The notes beneath the pieces were generated by a model, which was not told the origin of the DNA, searched no databases, and worked only from the letters and a program-made list of their open reading frames with translations. Below are positions 20,696-30,516 of a stretch of 51,657 bases of DNA, one piece after another. The DNA is from Prochlorococcus sp. AG-402-L18. GTDB lineage: Bacteria; Cyanobacteriota; Cyanobacteriia; PCC-6307; Cyanobiaceae. The stretch's first letter is position 1; each line of letters begins with the position of its first letter. The stretch covers positions 1-51,657 of the forward strand of contig QCIL01000009.1 in NCBI GenBank assembly GCA_003216725.1, in the 5' to 3' direction. The position numbers and the translations under genes are program-made.

Positions 20696-21740
20696 TTTGG
20701 GAGTTGATATAAGTTTGACCTAAAGTTGTAAGTAATCTTCCTCGGGTCGTTCTCGTTATAAAACCAATTTGAATTAAATAAGGCTCAACTAAAAACTCTA
20801 ACATTGAGGAATCCTCTCCTAAACCTGCAGCAATAGAATCTAATCCTACTGGAATGTGACAATTTTGATTTAAATAAGACAAGAACTTTCTATCCAAATG
20901 ATCTAATCCTTTATTGTCTATTTTTTGAGATTTTAAAGCGTTTTGAACTATATCTAAAGAAACTTTATCAGTCTTTTTAATAACTTGAGCATAATCTCTT
21001 ACCCTTTTTAGTAATCTCAATGCAAGTCTTGGAGTCCCTCTAGAAATTTTCGCCATAGTTAAGCAAGCTTGGTTTTCAAGACAGATATTTAACAATTTTG
21101 AAAAGTTTAAAATAATTTGATGTAATTCATCATTTGAATAATATTCAATTTTATGACACATACCAAATCTATCTCTTAAAGGAGCACTTATAGATGCAAG
21201 CTTTGTTGTGGCACCGATCAAAGTAAATTTTGATAAATTTATTGATCTACAACGCGTACCTTTATTGGATCCCATAGTTAAATCCAACCTAAAATCTTCC
21301 ATTGCTGAATATAAGATCTCTTCAGTTAATTTATTCAAACGATGTATTTCATCAATAAACAAAATTTCCCCTTCTTTTAATCCAAGAAGTAAACCTACTA
21401 TATCCCTCGGTCTCTCAATTGAGGGGGCGCTTACTACTCTACATTTTGTCTCCATTTCGTAAGCTATCAATGATGCCAATGTGGTTTTACCTAAACCAGG
21501 ATGACCATACAAAAGAATGTGATCTAATACTTCATTTCTTAATGTTGAAGCCTCAATAGCTATTCTTAATGAAGACTTTATTTGTTCTTGCCCAATAAAT
21601 TCTTTAAAAGATTTTGGTCGAGCTGAATTTAAATTTTTATTAGTGTTTTCTTCAGCAATAGTACTTGAATCAACAATCCTCAACTCTTTTCGTGAGCGAG
21701 GATTATTAGATTCATCTAAACTTGAAGAAATAATTGCCAT
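20685..21740 (-). CDS. ruvB: Holliday junction branch-migration helicase RuvB
   Basis: AAA+ motor that drives branch migration with RuvA. The 351-residue protein has Walker [10 protein letters not shown] (79-87), Walker [10 protein letters not shown] (Asp130-Glu131), sensor block [21 protein letters not shown], and the C-terminal winged-helix end [12 protein letters not shown]. The N-terminal [15 protein letters not shown] is family-typical. Starts head to head with smpB, leaving about 50 bases for both promoters. Confidence 0.98.
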   Translation of the reverse strand: MAIISSSLDESNNPRSRKELRIVDSSTIAEENTNKNLNSARPKSFKEFIGQEQIKSSLRIAIEASTLRNEVLDHILLYGHPGLGKTTLASLIAYEMETKCRVVSAPSIERPRDIVGLLLGLKEGEILFIDEIHRLNKLTEEILYSAMEDFRLDLTMGSNKGTRCRSINLSKFTLIGATTKLASISAPLRDRFGMCHKIEYYSNDELHQIILNFSKLLNICLENQACLTMAKISRGTPRLALRLLKRVRDYAQVIKKTDKVSLDIVQNALKSQKIDNKGLDHLDRKFLSYLNQNCHIPVGLDSIAAGLGEDSSMLEFLVEPYLIQIGFITRTTRGRLLTTLGQTYINSQNEK

Positions 21741-21789
21741 AATAGAAGATTAATGGCAATTGCTATTCGCGGAAAGATTTTTTCAAACT

Positions 21790-22287
21790 ATGATTGCAAA
21801 ATTGTCAAAAAAAATAAATAAAATCAAGAAAAAAGATACTTCTTTCAAACGTCTCGCTGAGAATAGATATGCAAAATTTCAGTATGAAATACTAGAAACT
21901 ATTGAAGCGGGAATTGAACTCTTGGGCACTGAAGTGAAATCCATAAGAAACGGAAAAGCAAACTTAAGAGATGGTTATTGTTCCTTTAGGAATGGTGAAA
22001 TACTTTTAATGAATGTTCACATTTCACCACATAAAAATGTAGGTACCTTTTTTAATCATGATCCTTTACGACATAGAAAATTGTTATTACATAAAAAAGA
22101 AATTATAAAAATTAAATCCACAACTGAAAAAAAAGGATTAACTATTATTCCACTATCAATTTACTTAAAAGGATCATGGATTAAATTAACTATTGGAATT
22201 GGTAAAGGTAAAAAATTACATGATAAAAGACAATCTGATAAACAAAAAGATATAAACAAAGAAATTAAAACTGCGCTCAAAAGGTAA
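21790..22287 (+). CDS. smpB: SsrA-binding protein SmpB
   Basis: tmRNA partner in trans-translation rescue of stalled ribosomes. The OB-fold core [21 protein letters not shown], then [19 protein letters not shown], is diagnostic, followed by the basic tail [10 protein letters not shown]. The frame can be opened 10 codons earlier at a TTG (21760), but the ATG at 21790 gives [11 protein letters not shown] and 165 residues, which fits the family better, so that start is chosen. The tmRNA gene itself is not in the window. Confidence 0.95.
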   Translation: MIAKLSKKINKIKKKDTSFKRLAENRYAKFQYEILETIEAGIELLGTEVKSIRNGKANLRDGYCSFRNGEILLMNVHISPHKNVGTFFNHDPLRHRKLLLHKKEIIKIKSTTEKKGLTIIPLSIYLKGSWIKLTIGIGKGKKLHDKRQSDKQKDINKEIKTALKR

Positions 22288-22306
22288 TGAAAACTGTATT
22301 TGGAGT

Positions 22307-22558
22307 TTAATCAGAATCTAAACTGACCGAAATAGGAGGAGGAGAAGGATCTGGGTCAGCAATTAACATATGCTGCAAAACAGTTTCAGGTCTTTCGCTA
22401 TCTCTCCAGCGAATTTTATAAGCAGGCATCTTAGTACCTCTACTTGTAGTTTGTTCAACTGGTTCCATAACCCAGCCTCTTCTAGATCGGCCTTGAGGAT
22501 TTCTTTTCACTACTGCATCTGCGTGCTTGAAGCGGAAACCAACACGTTCACCACTCAT
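22307..22558 (-). CDS. Conserved hypothetical protein, 83 aa, basic
   Basis: Not assigned to a named family. A compact basic protein beginning MSGERVGFRFKHADAVVKR, with two probable beta-strand stretches (RRGWVMEPVEQTT and PAYKIRWRDSERPETVLQH) and a disordered proline-rich tail DPDPSPPP. The short, strand-rich layout suggests an SH3- or Tudor-like barrel, but this is inference. The coding pattern is clean, and the gene lies between convergent smpB (19-base gap) and lysS (61 bases, same strand, downstream). Confidence 0.72.
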   Translation of the reverse strand: MSGERVGFRFKHADAVVKRNPQGRSRRGWVMEPVEQTTSRGTKMPAYKIRWRDSERPETVLQHMLIADPDPSPPPISVSLDSD

Positions 22559-22619
22559 TTAAAAAATTTCGTATTGGATCAATTTCTATTTTACTTCATT
22601 CGAGGTTAATTTTTAAGAT

Positions 22620-24125
22620 TTAGTTAGAAGTTATTTCTGGTTTTAACAATGGAAAAGCAATCACATCTCTAATTGAAGCACTATTGGTTATTAACATAAT
22701 AAGTCTATCAATTCCAATTCCTAAACCTCCAGTCGGCGGCATGCCTATCTCTAAAGCATGCAAAAAGTCTTCATCAATACGATGTGCTTCAAGATCACCT
22801 TCATCTCTCAGAGATTGCTGTAATTCCATTCTTTCCCTTTGATCTACTGGATCTATTAACTCACTAAATGCATTGGCAAGTTCACGCCCAGCAATAAATA
22901 ATTCGAATCTTTGAACCATCTCTTTATTTTCTGGATGAGGTCTTGCTAAAGGGGAAATTTCAATAGGATAATCAATCACAAATGTTGGCTGTATCAGTTG
23001 AGATTCAACTTTTTGCTCAAAAACGTAATTTAACAATCTGCCAATAGAATGTATATCAAGAGGTATTTCAAGGTTAACTTTCTCTAGAGTCTTTAATGCC
23101 TTTTTAAAGTCACCATTAAAAGATTCAAAATCAATGCCAGTATATTCTTTGACTACATTTTTCATTGATATTCTTTTCCAAGGTTTAGAAAAATTAATTT
23201 CCTTTTCTTGATAATTAATCACTAAAGAATTACAACAGTAAGATACTATATTTTTAATCAGTTCTTCAGAAAGATCCATCATATCAATGTAATTAGAAAA
23301 AGCTTGATATATTTCAACCGAAGTAAATTCTGGATTATGCTTTGTACTTATACCTTCATTGCGAAAAATCCTTCCTAATTCATAAACTTTCTCAAATCCT
23401 CCTACCACCATTCTTTTTAAATGTAGTTCTGTGGCAATTCTTAAAAATAAAGGGATATCTAAAGTATTGTGATGAGTAACAAATGGTCTTGCTTCTGCAC
23501 CACCAGCTTCTGATTGAAGGATAGGAGTCTCTATTTCTAAAAAATTTCTTTCATCTAACCATCTCCTTATAAGACTTATACATTTGGCTCTTGTTTTAAA
23601 TACATTTTTTGACTTAGGATTCACTATCAAATCAAGATATCGTTGCCTATATCGTTTCTCAATATCTGTTAAACCGTGCCATTTATCTGGTAACGGCTGC
23701 AATGATTTAGATAACATTACCCATTTAGATACTTTTATTGATAATTCCCCTTTGTTAGTTTTTTTAATAATTCCATAAACACCAATCCAATCACCAATAT
23801 CGACAATTTCTTTTATATCTTCAAAAGAAAGGAATTTTGTGTTCTCTCCATGATCATCAATGATTTTTTTGTCTAGATATAGTTGAATTTTCCCTTCCTG
23901 ATCGTTAATTGTAAAAAAAGCAATTTTTCCCATTACTCTTTTTGCTAAAACTCTACCTGCTATAGAAACATTTAAATTAAACTCTTCACCACTTTCTAAA
24001 TAATCATATTTCTCAGTTAAAAATTTTGTTGTATGTGATATTTTAAAAGTTTCTGCGTAAGGTTCAAACCCTTTATTGATTAATGAATTAGCTTTTAATA
24101 AGCGCGCTTCTCTAATTTCTGACAA
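22620..24125 (-). CDS. lysS: Lysyl-tRNA synthetase, class II
   Basis: Charges tRNA-Lys. The N-terminal OB anticodon-binding domain contains [19 protein letters not shown]. The class II catalytic core has motif 1 around [15 protein letters not shown], motif 2 [19 protein letters not shown], and motif 3 [12 protein letters not shown]. At 501 residues it is a standard bacterial LysRS. It is preceded by about 50 bases after rpaB on the same strand, so read-through from rpaB is possible. Confidence 0.98.
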   Translation of the reverse strand: MSEIREARLLKANSLINKGFEPYAETFKISHTTKFLTEKYDYLESGEEFNLNVSIAGRVLAKRVMGKIAFFTINDQEGKIQLYLDKKIIDDHGENTKFLSFEDIKEIVDIGDWIGVYGIIKKTNKGELSIKVSKWVMLSKSLQPLPDKWHGLTDIEKRYRQRYLDLIVNPKSKNVFKTRAKCISLIRRWLDERNFLEIETPILQSEAGGAEARPFVTHHNTLDIPLFLRIATELHLKRMVVGGFEKVYELGRIFRNEGISTKHNPEFTSVEIYQAFSNYIDMMDLSEELIKNIVSYCCNSLVINYQEKEINFSKPWKRISMKNVVKEYTGIDFESFNGDFKKALKTLEKVNLEIPLDIHSIGRLLNYVFEQKVESQLIQPTFVIDYPIEISPLARPHPENKEMVQRFELFIAGRELANAFSELIDPVDQRERMELQQSLRDEGDLEAHRIDEDFLHALEIGMPPTGGLGIGIDRLIMLITNSASIRDVIAFPLLKPEITSN

Positions 24126-24177
24126 AATTTAATTCTAATATTGATGATTTATTCTATTAAAGTTATCAGAATAAGTA

Positions 24178-24924
24178 TCAACTTGCCAAAGATGTTGCTT
24201 TTTCGCCAACTCTTTGCGAAGCATAACCTATTCCTCTTACAGTAAGTATTAATTCAGGGTTTCTTGGATCAGGTTCTAATTTTCCTCTCAATCTTGCTAC
24301 ATAAACATCAACAACTCTTAAATCTGCAGCTCGTCTTGGTGGATATCCCCAAAGTTGTTCTAATATTTCAGCTCTTGGAACAACTTTTCCTGGTTCATCG
24401 AATAATAACTCGAGAAGACTAAATTCAGTGTAAGTTAAACTAATTCTTTCCCCGGCCCTAGTCACTTGCCTTCTATTAGTATCAACAACTAAACTTCCAA
24501 ATTTCATAACACCCTTCCCTGAAGGCACTTCTTTTGTTTCAGCAACTGTAATGCTCGGTCCCATACGCCTCAAAATGGTAGCTATTCTTGCTTCTAGTTC
24601 CTTAGGACTGAAAGGTTTAGATAAATAATCATCAGCACCTAAATCTAATCCTGCTACTCTTTCAGAAATGGCCTCCAATGCGGTAAGAAATATTATAGGT
24701 ACAACTGACTCTGCTCTAATTCTTCTACAAACAGCAAATCCATCCATTTTTGGGAGCATCACATCAAGAACTATTAAATCTGGGGAATCTCTATGAAAAG
24801 CCTCAAGAGCTTCTTCACCATTAGTCGCTGAGAAAACTTGATATCCAGCTAATTTGAGCCTAGTCACTAAAACTTTCAAGACTGCTGGTTCATCATCAAC
24901 AACTAAAATACTTGCTTTTGACAT
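24178..24924 (-). CDS. rpaB: Response regulator RpaB (OmpR family, Ycf27-like)
   Basis: Essential cyanobacterial transcription factor that controls photosystem and high-light genes and works with the NblS/Hik33 kinase. The receiver domain has the acidic pair Asp10-Asp11, phosphoacceptor Asp54 in VLDVMLPKMDG, and the Thr/Lys switch residues in FLTALE and YLSKPF. The C-terminal winged helix ends VVDVYVARLRGKLEPDP then TVRGIGYASQR. The frame opens further upstream at 24999, but the ATG at 24924 gives MSKASILVVDDE with a normal N-terminus and 248 residues, so the extension is rejected. The symbol rests on close similarity to RpaB; RpaA is the main alternative. Confidence 0.9.
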   Translation of the reverse strand: MSKASILVVDDEPAVLKVLVTRLKLAGYQVFSATNGEEALEAFHRDSPDLIVLDVMLPKMDGFAVCRRIRAESVVPIIFLTALEAISERVAGLDLGADDYLSKPFSPKELEARIATILRRMGPSITVAETKEVPSGKGVMKFGSLVVDTNRRQVTRAGERISLTYTEFSLLELLFDEPGKVVPRAEILEQLWGYPPRRAADLRVVDVYVARLRGKLEPDPRNPELILTVRGIGYASQRVGEKATSLAS

Positions 24925-24955
24925 CGATAAAAAAAGATTTTGCAGATAATACAAA

Positions 24956-24969
24956 GCAAATATATTTGC
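24956..24969. promoter_or_regulatory. 14-bp perfect palindrome in the rpaB leader
   Basis: GCAAATATATTTGC is fully self-complementary and lies 31 to 45 bases before the rpaB ATG, where an operator or leader hairpin could act. By a rough base-composition estimate, several 14-base palindromes are expected by chance in a window this AT-rich, so only the position makes it notable. It is not an HLR1 site. Confidence 0.3.
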
Positions 24970-25110
24970 ATTGAATATCTTGTTAATATAATCTAACAAT
25001 TAAAAATATAACATTACGGACCCGCAAAAATATATACCCAAGATTTACTAAATTTTTTTATTATTTAAAATTTTTATCAATAATCTGGAAAATTCTATTT
25101 ATTTATAAGA

Positions 25111-25635
25111 TTAGATAATTTTTTTATTCTCTTTTTCTCTTTTAAAGAGATTAAAAAGGCACGAGCAAAATAATGGGGCTAAAAAACCAGTAATAAATAA
25201 TTCTGCAAAAACATTTCTAAAACTTGGATAATAAATAAAGAGATTTTTATCAGAAAAATTCTTAATAAAAATCTGAGAAAAAACAATACTATTACATAGA
25301 AAACTTCCTATAGAACAAATTAAACCATATCTAAAATGAGCAATGAAAATATTATTACAACTACCTAATTTACCAAACCAAATTCCACATAAAAGTAAAC
25401 CTGGAATTTGTGTAAAAGTACTTTCTATTGTTAAGGAATCTAAAGTAAGTCCTAAAAATAAACCAACTATGAAGCCATTTATAGAGCCATATAAAATTGA
25501 CCAAGGTAATAACCAAAAAATAGGCCAATAAGGTTGAATTCCAAGAAATGTAACCCAACTGGGATCCCAAAAATAAAGTAATGGTATTAATGAGAAGGAT
25601 ATTAAAGATAATTTCTTTTTAAAAATATTTAACAT
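25111..25635 (-). CDS. mreD: Rod-shape-determining membrane protein MreD
   Basis: A 174-residue integral membrane protein with five to six hydrophobic segments (for example LISFSLIPLLYFW and NGFIVGLFLGLTLDSL). Sequence similarity in MreD is generally weak; the assignment leans on position, directly after mreC with no intervening base, and on size and topology. It would link the MreB cytoskeleton and the elongasome in the inner membrane. It ends 186 bases before the rpaB start. Confidence 0.85.
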   Translation of the reverse strand: MLNIFKKKLSLISFSLIPLLYFWDPSWVTFLGIQPYWPIFWLLPWSILYGSINGFIVGLFLGLTLDSLTIESTFTQIPGLLLCGIWFGKLGSCNNIFIAHFRYGLICSIGSFLCNSIVFSQIFIKNFSDKNLFIYYPSFRNVFAELFITGFLAPLFCSCLFNLFKREKENKKII

Positions 25636-26382
25636 TCAAATTTCAACTTTCAAGATTTGTACCCAATCAATTGCTTGAGGTTTTCCTAAAAGAAAAACAT
25701 TCGCAATTTTTTTTGATTTTGAGTCATTATCAATTGATTTTATAACTCCTATCGGAATATTTGGTGGCAATAATGTACTCGCGGGTGAAGATAAAACAAA
25801 GTCTCCCTTTTTTATTTGAACATCCTTCTCATAAAAAATTAATTTCGGATAATCGCTTCCTGATCCCACTAGTAAGCCATGACTTTGAGTCCTATCAATC
25901 CAAACACCAACTTTACTTTCAGGAGATGTTAATAATCTTACTGATGAGGTTAATAGAGAAGTATTATTAACTCTTCCTAATAATCCACCTGGTCCAATAA
26001 CGTAGCTTCCTATTTCAACTCCATCTTTTTTACCTTTATTTAAAATTACCTGCCTCCACCAACTGCCAGTTTTTCTTGATATTACAGTAGCTGAAATAAC
26101 ATCAGTTTCTGAGGATCTCTGAAGAGATAAAATCCTGCGCAATCTTTCATTATCTTTCTCCAGTTGTCTTAATTTGATCAATCGTTCATGGTCAAAACTT
26201 TGAATTAAAATTTCCCTTTGAAATTGGCCAGGCCAAAAAGGTTTTGAGATTACATAATAAAAATCTTTATATAAGGAGCCTTTTGAAAACCTTACAAATA
26301 ATAAAAAAACAAAAAATACAAATAAGATCCAATTTTTCTTTTTATTCCACCAACTATTAGTTGATATTCTTCGAATATCCAC
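25636..26382 (-). CDS. mreC: Rod-shape-determining protein MreC
   Basis: A 248-residue bitopic protein: a short cytoplasmic N-terminus, one transmembrane helix (about residues 17-32, WILFVFFVFLLFVRF), a coiled-coil segment rich in Glu/Arg/Leu (around LRQLEKDNERLRRILSLQ), then the periplasmic beta domain with GSYVIGPGGLLGRV and SPASTLLPPNIPIGVI. It scaffolds peptidoglycan-elongation enzymes outside the membrane. It lies 7 bases after mreB and directly abuts mreD. Confidence 0.95.
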   Translation of the reverse strand: MDIRRISTNSWWNKKKNWILFVFFVFLLFVRFSKGSLYKDFYYVISKPFWPGQFQREILIQSFDHERLIKLRQLEKDNERLRRILSLQRSSETDVISATVISRKTGSWWRQVILNKGKKDGVEIGSYVIGPGGLLGRVNNTSLLTSSVRLLTSPESKVGVWIDRTQSHGLLVGSGSDYPKLIFYEKDVQIKKGDFVLSSPASTLLPPNIPIGVIKSIDNDSKSKKIANVFLLGKPQAIDWVQILKVEI

Positions 26383-26389
26383 AATTTAA

Positions 26390-27442
26390 TTAATCTCTAA
26401 TGGCATTTCTTATAAAGTCAGGAGTATCGACGACTCGTTTGAGCTTTTTAAAATCATCTAATACTTCTCCACATCCATTAACAACGCAAAGTAAAGGATC
26501 TTCAGCAATATGTGTAAATATTCCAGTTTCATGACTAAGTAGATCACTTATACCTCTTACGAGTGCGCCTCCTCCTGCAAGCATAATCCCTCTGTCAACA
26601 ATATCTGCAGCTAATTCAGGAGGAGTTCTTTCTAAGGTTCTTTTTACAGCCTCAACAATTTTAGTAAGAGTATCTGCCATAGCCTCTCTAATTTCTCCAG
26701 AAGTTAAAGTAATTGATCTTGGCAAACCGGATAAAAGATGTAATCCCCTCACTTCTATAGAAGTATTATCAAAATCATCGTCAGGAAATGCCGATCCAAT
26801 TTTTATTTTAATATCCTCTGCAGTCCTTTCACCAACTACCAAGTTATGAACTTTTTTTAAATAAGTTACGATAGATTCATTAATTTCATCCCCAGCTATT
26901 CTCACAGACTCACTTAAGACAGTCCCACCCAAGCTTAAAACAGCAACCTCTGTAGTTCCTCCTCCAATATCAACTATCATAGTCCCAATAGGCTCTGTTA
27001 CTGGCAAAGAAGCTCCTATGGCTGCTGCTACTGGTTCGTCAATTAAGTGAACTTCTCTCGCTCCAGCTAATCCAGCTTCTCTAACAGCTCTTCTTTCGAC
27101 GCTAGTGACTCCACTAGGAATACCAATAACTATTCTAGGTGCTAAGAGACCTCTACCCTCATTACATTTTTGAATAAATGTTTTTATCATTTGTTCTGCA
27201 GCATCAAAATCTGCAATAACTCCATCTCTTAATGGTCTTACAGCTCTAATATTTCCAGGTGTTCTTCCAAGCATTAATTTTGCTTCTTCACCAACTGCCA
27301 TAGGGACGCCTTCTTCAAGATCCATTGCTACTACTGAAGGTTCTTGAAGGACTACTCCCTTTCCAGAAACATGAATAAGAGTATTGGCAGTTCCTAAATC
27401 AATACCAATATCTCGGGAAAATTTTAATCTGTTAAAAATCAC
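26390..27442 (-). CDS. mreB: Rod-shape-determining actin homologue MreB
   Basis: Actin-like ATPase that positions cell-wall synthesis. The nucleotide-binding motifs are present: phosphate 1 DIGIDLGTANT (11-21), phosphate 2 IVDIGGGTTEVAVLS, and the adenosine block IMLAGGGALVRG. The 350-residue length is usual. It is first in mreBCD and divergent from ssb over 133 bases of AT-rich spacer that should contain both promoters. Confidence 0.98.
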   Translation of the reverse strand: MIFNRLKFSRDIGIDLGTANTLIHVSGKGVVLQEPSVVAMDLEEGVPMAVGEEAKLMLGRTPGNIRAVRPLRDGVIADFDAAEQMIKTFIQKCNEGRGLLAPRIVIGIPSGVTSVERRAVREAGLAGAREVHLIDEPVAAAIGASLPVTEPIGTMIVDIGGGTTEVAVLSLGGTVLSESVRIAGDEINESIVTYLKKVHNLVVGERTAEDIKIKIGSAFPDDDFDNTSIEVRGLHLLSGLPRSITLTSGEIREAMADTLTKIVEAVKRTLERTPPELAADIVDRGIMLAGGGALVRGISDLLSHETGIFTHIAEDPLLCVVNGCGEVLDDFKKLKRVVDTPDFIRNAIRD

Positions 27443-27575
27443 AATAAGAAATCTTTTATGTAAATGATATATCTATTTTCTAAAGACCTCTCAAAATTAA
27501 TTTATTTAGTTATGAATACCTAGCAAAACTTTAAGCAAAAACAAAAAAAGTGAGTATTATAAAAAAAAATTTATT

Positions 27576-27947
27576 ATGCAGATCAACTCTATTAACTTAG
27601 TAGGCAGAGCTGGTAGGGAACCAGATGTTAGATATTTTGAATCAGGTAGTATTGTTGCCAATTTCACTCTTGCAGTAAATAGAAGAAGCAGAGATGAGGA
27701 GCCTGATTGGTTTAATTTAGAAATATGGGGTAAACAAGCGCAAATAGCTGCGGATTACGTCAAAAAAGGATCATTGGTTGGTATAACAGGGAGCTTTAAA
27801 ATTGATTCTTGGAAAGATAAAAATACTGGTGAAGATAGATTTAAGCCAGTTGTAAGAGTAGATAGGTTAAATCTACTGAGTTCTCGTAAAGAAACTGATA
27901 ATAATCAATACTCCAGTAATGATAATACTGGGGAAATCCCCTTTTAA
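27576..27947 (+). CDS. ssb: Single-stranded DNA-binding protein
   Basis: An OB-fold protein of 123 residues that coats single-stranded DNA in replication and repair. The N-terminal MQINSINLVGRAGREPDVRY and the central WFNLEIWGKQAQIAADYVKKG blocks are typical. A short polar linker leads to a C-terminal GEIPF tip like the DDIPF tail that recruits partners, here with one acidic residue fewer. The last 4 bases overlap the end of the convergent DedA gene. Confidence 0.95.
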   Translation: MQINSINLVGRAGREPDVRYFESGSIVANFTLAVNRRSRDEEPDWFNLEIWGKQAQIAADYVKKGSLVGITGSFKIDSWKDKNTGEDRFKPVVRVDRLNLLSSRKETDNNQYSSNDNTGEIPF

Positions 27948-28603
27948 ATTCTATTTCTTCTATATATTTTCAGAAAAAACTTTATTAAAAAATAAATGAC
28001 TATAAGAATTAATATAGGCTTCAAAACATATTTAATTTGATCTATATAATTTTCAATGATCGTATAATTTTCACCAAACACGTATCCTGCATATGTTAGA
28101 AATATAACCCATATTAAACTTCCAAAAGTTGTCCAAATAAGAAATTTTCCAAGTGGCATAAGTTCCATCCCAGCAGGAATTGATATTAAAGTTCTTATTC
28201 CTGGTACTAATCTGCCCCAAAAAACTAATGAAACGCCATATTTATCAAACCAAAGCTTGCTTTTAGAAAGATCTTGAGAAGTAATACCTAGATATTTTCC
28301 TCTTTTATCTAAAAAGTTTGAAATTCTTTTTTCGTTAACAAGTCTACCTAAGTAGTACCAAGGGATAGATCCTGCTATAGTCCCTAATACGCCCCAAAAA
28401 ACCAAAAAATAAAAATTAAGCTTCTGTTGGTAAACAAAAAATCCTCCCAAAGGCATTATTATTTCTGATGGAATTGGAGGAATAATATTTTCTAAAAACA
28501 TAGCCAAACATATACTCAAGTAAGCAATTATTGAATTTGTTTCAACTGCCTTTGTTATATATTCGGGGATAGAACTCAGTATATTTATGAAAATTAAATT
28601 CAA
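27944..28603 (-). CDS. DedA-family membrane protein
   Basis: A 219-residue member of the DedA/VTT superfamily, whose better-studied members move undecaprenyl phosphate or phospholipids across the membrane. Hallmarks are MFLENIIPPIPSEIIMPLGG (residues 35-54) with its re-entrant prolines and the FWGRLVPGIRTLISIPAGM block with the conserved Arg. Four to five hydrophobic helices follow, and the basic tail KFFLKIYRRNRI should face the cytoplasm. It lies 2 bases after ahcY on the same strand and overlaps ssb by 4 bases. Confidence 0.93.
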   Translation of the reverse strand: MNLIFINILSSIPEYITKAVETNSIIAYLSICLAMFLENIIPPIPSEIIMPLGGFFVYQQKLNFYFLVFWGVLGTIAGSIPWYYLGRLVNEKRISNFLDKRGKYLGITSQDLSKSKLWFDKYGVSLVFWGRLVPGIRTLISIPAGMELMPLGKFLIWTTFGSLIWVIFLTYAGYVFGENYTIIENYIDQIKYVLKPILILIVIYFLIKFFLKIYRRNRI

Positions 28604-28605
28604 AT

Positions 28606-30024
28606 TTAGTATCTATAAAGTTCTGGCTTATAAGGACCATCCACTGAAACATTGATATACTCAGCCTGTTGTGTTGTTAGTTTTGTCAATTTTGCACCAA
28701 TTTTATCTAAATGTAATCTTGCTACCATTTCATCCAAATGTTTAGGTAACACATAAACTTTTTTATCATAATCTTCTGACTTATTAAATAACTCAATTTG
28801 CGCTAATACCTGATTAGTGAATGAATTACTCATAACAAAACTTGGGTGACCTGTAGCACAACCTAAGTTCACAAGTCTACCTTCTGCTAAAAGGATAATT
28901 TTATTACCACTTGGAAGAGTTATATGATCCACTTGAGGCTTGATATTCTCCCATTGATAATCTTTTAATGAAGCAACATCAATTTCGTTATCAAAATGTC
29001 CAATATTACATACTATTGCTTCGTCCTTCATTTTTACTAAATTATCATGTGTTATTACTTGAAAATTACCAGTCGCAGTTACAAAGATATCTACATCTTC
29101 TACAACATCATCTAATGTTACGACACTAAAACCCTCCATTGCAGCTTGTAGAGCACATATTGGGTCAACTTCTGCCACTTTAACTATTGCACCTAGTCCT
29201 CTTAATGATTGAGCAGATCCTTTGCCAACATCCCCAAAGCCCATAACTAATGCAACCTTTCCAGCAATCATGACATCAGTAGCACGCTTAATACTATCTA
29301 CTAAAGATTCTCTACATCCATATAAATTATCGAATTTACTCTTAGTGACAGAGTCATTAACATTGATAGCAGGGAAAGGTAAAGCATTTTGTTTCTGTAA
29401 TTGATAAAGTCTTGCAACACCTGTAGTAGTTTCTTCAGTAACACCAATGATGTTACTTCTAATACGCGAGTAAAAACAGCCATCTTGTTCTAATTTTTTC
29501 TTGATAGATTTAAATAAAGCTATTTCTTCTTCGTTACTAGGATTATCCAAAACAGATAAATCTTTTTCAGCCTTACTACCAAGAATCAATAAACCTGTAG
29601 CATCACCTCCATCATCAAGAATCATGTTAGGTGAGTCGGTACCCCAATCTAAAATGTAGTGAGTGTATTGCCAATACTCATCAAGGGTCTCGCCTTTTTT
29701 AGCGTATACTGATATCCCTTTTTCAGCAATCGCAGCTGCTGCATGATCTTGTGTAGAAAAAATATTGCAAGAGGCCCATTTTACTTGTGCACCTAGATCC
29801 ACTAAAGTTTCTATTAAAACAGCCGTTTGTATAGTCATATGCAAACTGCCGGCAATTTTAGCTCCATTAAGAGGCTTATCAGAATGGTGTTTTTGTCTAA
29901 GAGACATTAAACCTGGCATTTCTGTTTCAGCGATTTTTATTTCTTTACGTCCAAAATCTGATAAAGCAACATCAGCAACAATATAGTTTGGAATCGATGT
30001 TTTAATCGAGTTAGCAATAACCAT
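28606..30024 (-). CDS. ahcY: Adenosylhomocysteinase
   Basis: NAD-dependent hydrolysis of S-adenosylhomocysteine to adenosine and homocysteine, which relieves inhibition of methyltransferases. The 472-residue protein has the Rossmann glycine motif [11 protein letters not shown] near residue 260 and the C-terminal family end [11 protein letters not shown]. The block [18 protein letters not shown] is diagnostic. The gene is divergent from tsaE with only 42 bases between starts, so there is no room for an SAH riboswitch. Confidence 0.98.
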   Translation of the reverse strand: MVIANSIKTSIPNYIVADVALSDFGRKEIKIAETEMPGLMSLRQKHHSDKPLNGAKIAGSLHMTIQTAVLIETLVDLGAQVKWASCNIFSTQDHAAAAIAEKGISVYAKKGETLDEYWQYTHYILDWGTDSPNMILDDGGDATGLLILGSKAEKDLSVLDNPSNEEEIALFKSIKKKLEQDGCFYSRIRSNIIGVTEETTTGVARLYQLQKQNALPFPAINVNDSVTKSKFDNLYGCRESLVDSIKRATDVMIAGKVALVMGFGDVGKGSAQSLRGLGAIVKVAEVDPICALQAAMEGFSVVTLDDVVEDVDIFVTATGNFQVITHDNLVKMKDEAIVCNIGHFDNEIDVASLKDYQWENIKPQVDHITLPSGNKIILLAEGRLVNLGCATGHPSFVMSNSFTNQVLAQIELFNKSEDYDKKVYVLPKHLDEMVARLHLDKIGAKLTKLTTQQAEYINVSVDGPYKPELYRY

Positions 30025-30066
30025 TTCTAAAAATTTTCTTTATATCAATTAAACTATATATGATTT

Positions 30067-30516
30067 TTGTGTAAATTTGTGTTTATTGAGAATTTAAAAG
30101 AGACCATTAGTCTTGGAAGAAAAATAGCTAAAAGATTAGATTCAAAGTCAATTATTTTATTAGAGGGACCTCTTGGAGCAGGAAAAACATCATTAGTGAA
30201 AGGAATAGCAGAAGGATTATCTATTTCAGATGAAATAACAAGTCCTACGTTTGGTTTATCGTATCATTACTTGTCTGGAAAAATTCCTCTTATCCATATG
30301 GATTTATATAGAATAGGAAATTGTGAAATGGCACGAGAAATCTTCTTAGCCGAAGAAGAAGAAGCTGACCAAAGTGAAGCGATTTTAGTAATTGAATGGC
30401 CACAATTAGTAGAACCTATAATTAGTAATTACTGGAAAATAGAAATAAGTTACGCAAAAAATGTTGGTAGAAATTATAAAATTTGGGATCCTAAGAAATC
30501 ATTAACTCTTTTGTAG
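30067..30516 (+). CDS. tsaE: tRNA threonylcarbamoyladenosine biosynthesis ATPase TsaE
   Basis: P-loop ATPase needed with TsaB and TsaD to make t6A at position 37 of ANN-decoding tRNAs. Walker A is GPLGAGKTS (34-42), followed by TSPTFGLSYHY and HMDLYRIG, all family-specific. No ATG starts this frame: the choices are TTG at 30067 (149 residues) or GTG at 30079 (145 residues), and neither can be preferred on sequence. The last 43 bases overlap the coding end of the convergent sugar kinase, an unusually long overlap. Confidence 0.9.
   Translation: MCKFVFIENLKETISLGRKIAKRLDSKSIILLEGPLGAGKTSLVKGIAEGLSISDEITSPTFGLSYHYLSGKIPLIHMDLYRIGNCEMAREIFLAEEEEADQSEAILVIEWPQLVEPIISNYWKIEISYAKNVGRNYKIWDPKKSLTLL

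Noticed and set aside
24925..24999. 25-residue N-terminal extension of RpaB
   Set aside because: The extension (MLDYINKIFN...) lies in leader DNA, and the ATG at 24924 gives the usual receiver-domain N-terminus.
30025..30066. SAH riboswitch before ahcY
   Set aside because: Only 42 bases separate the divergent ahcY and tsaE starts, too few for the element.
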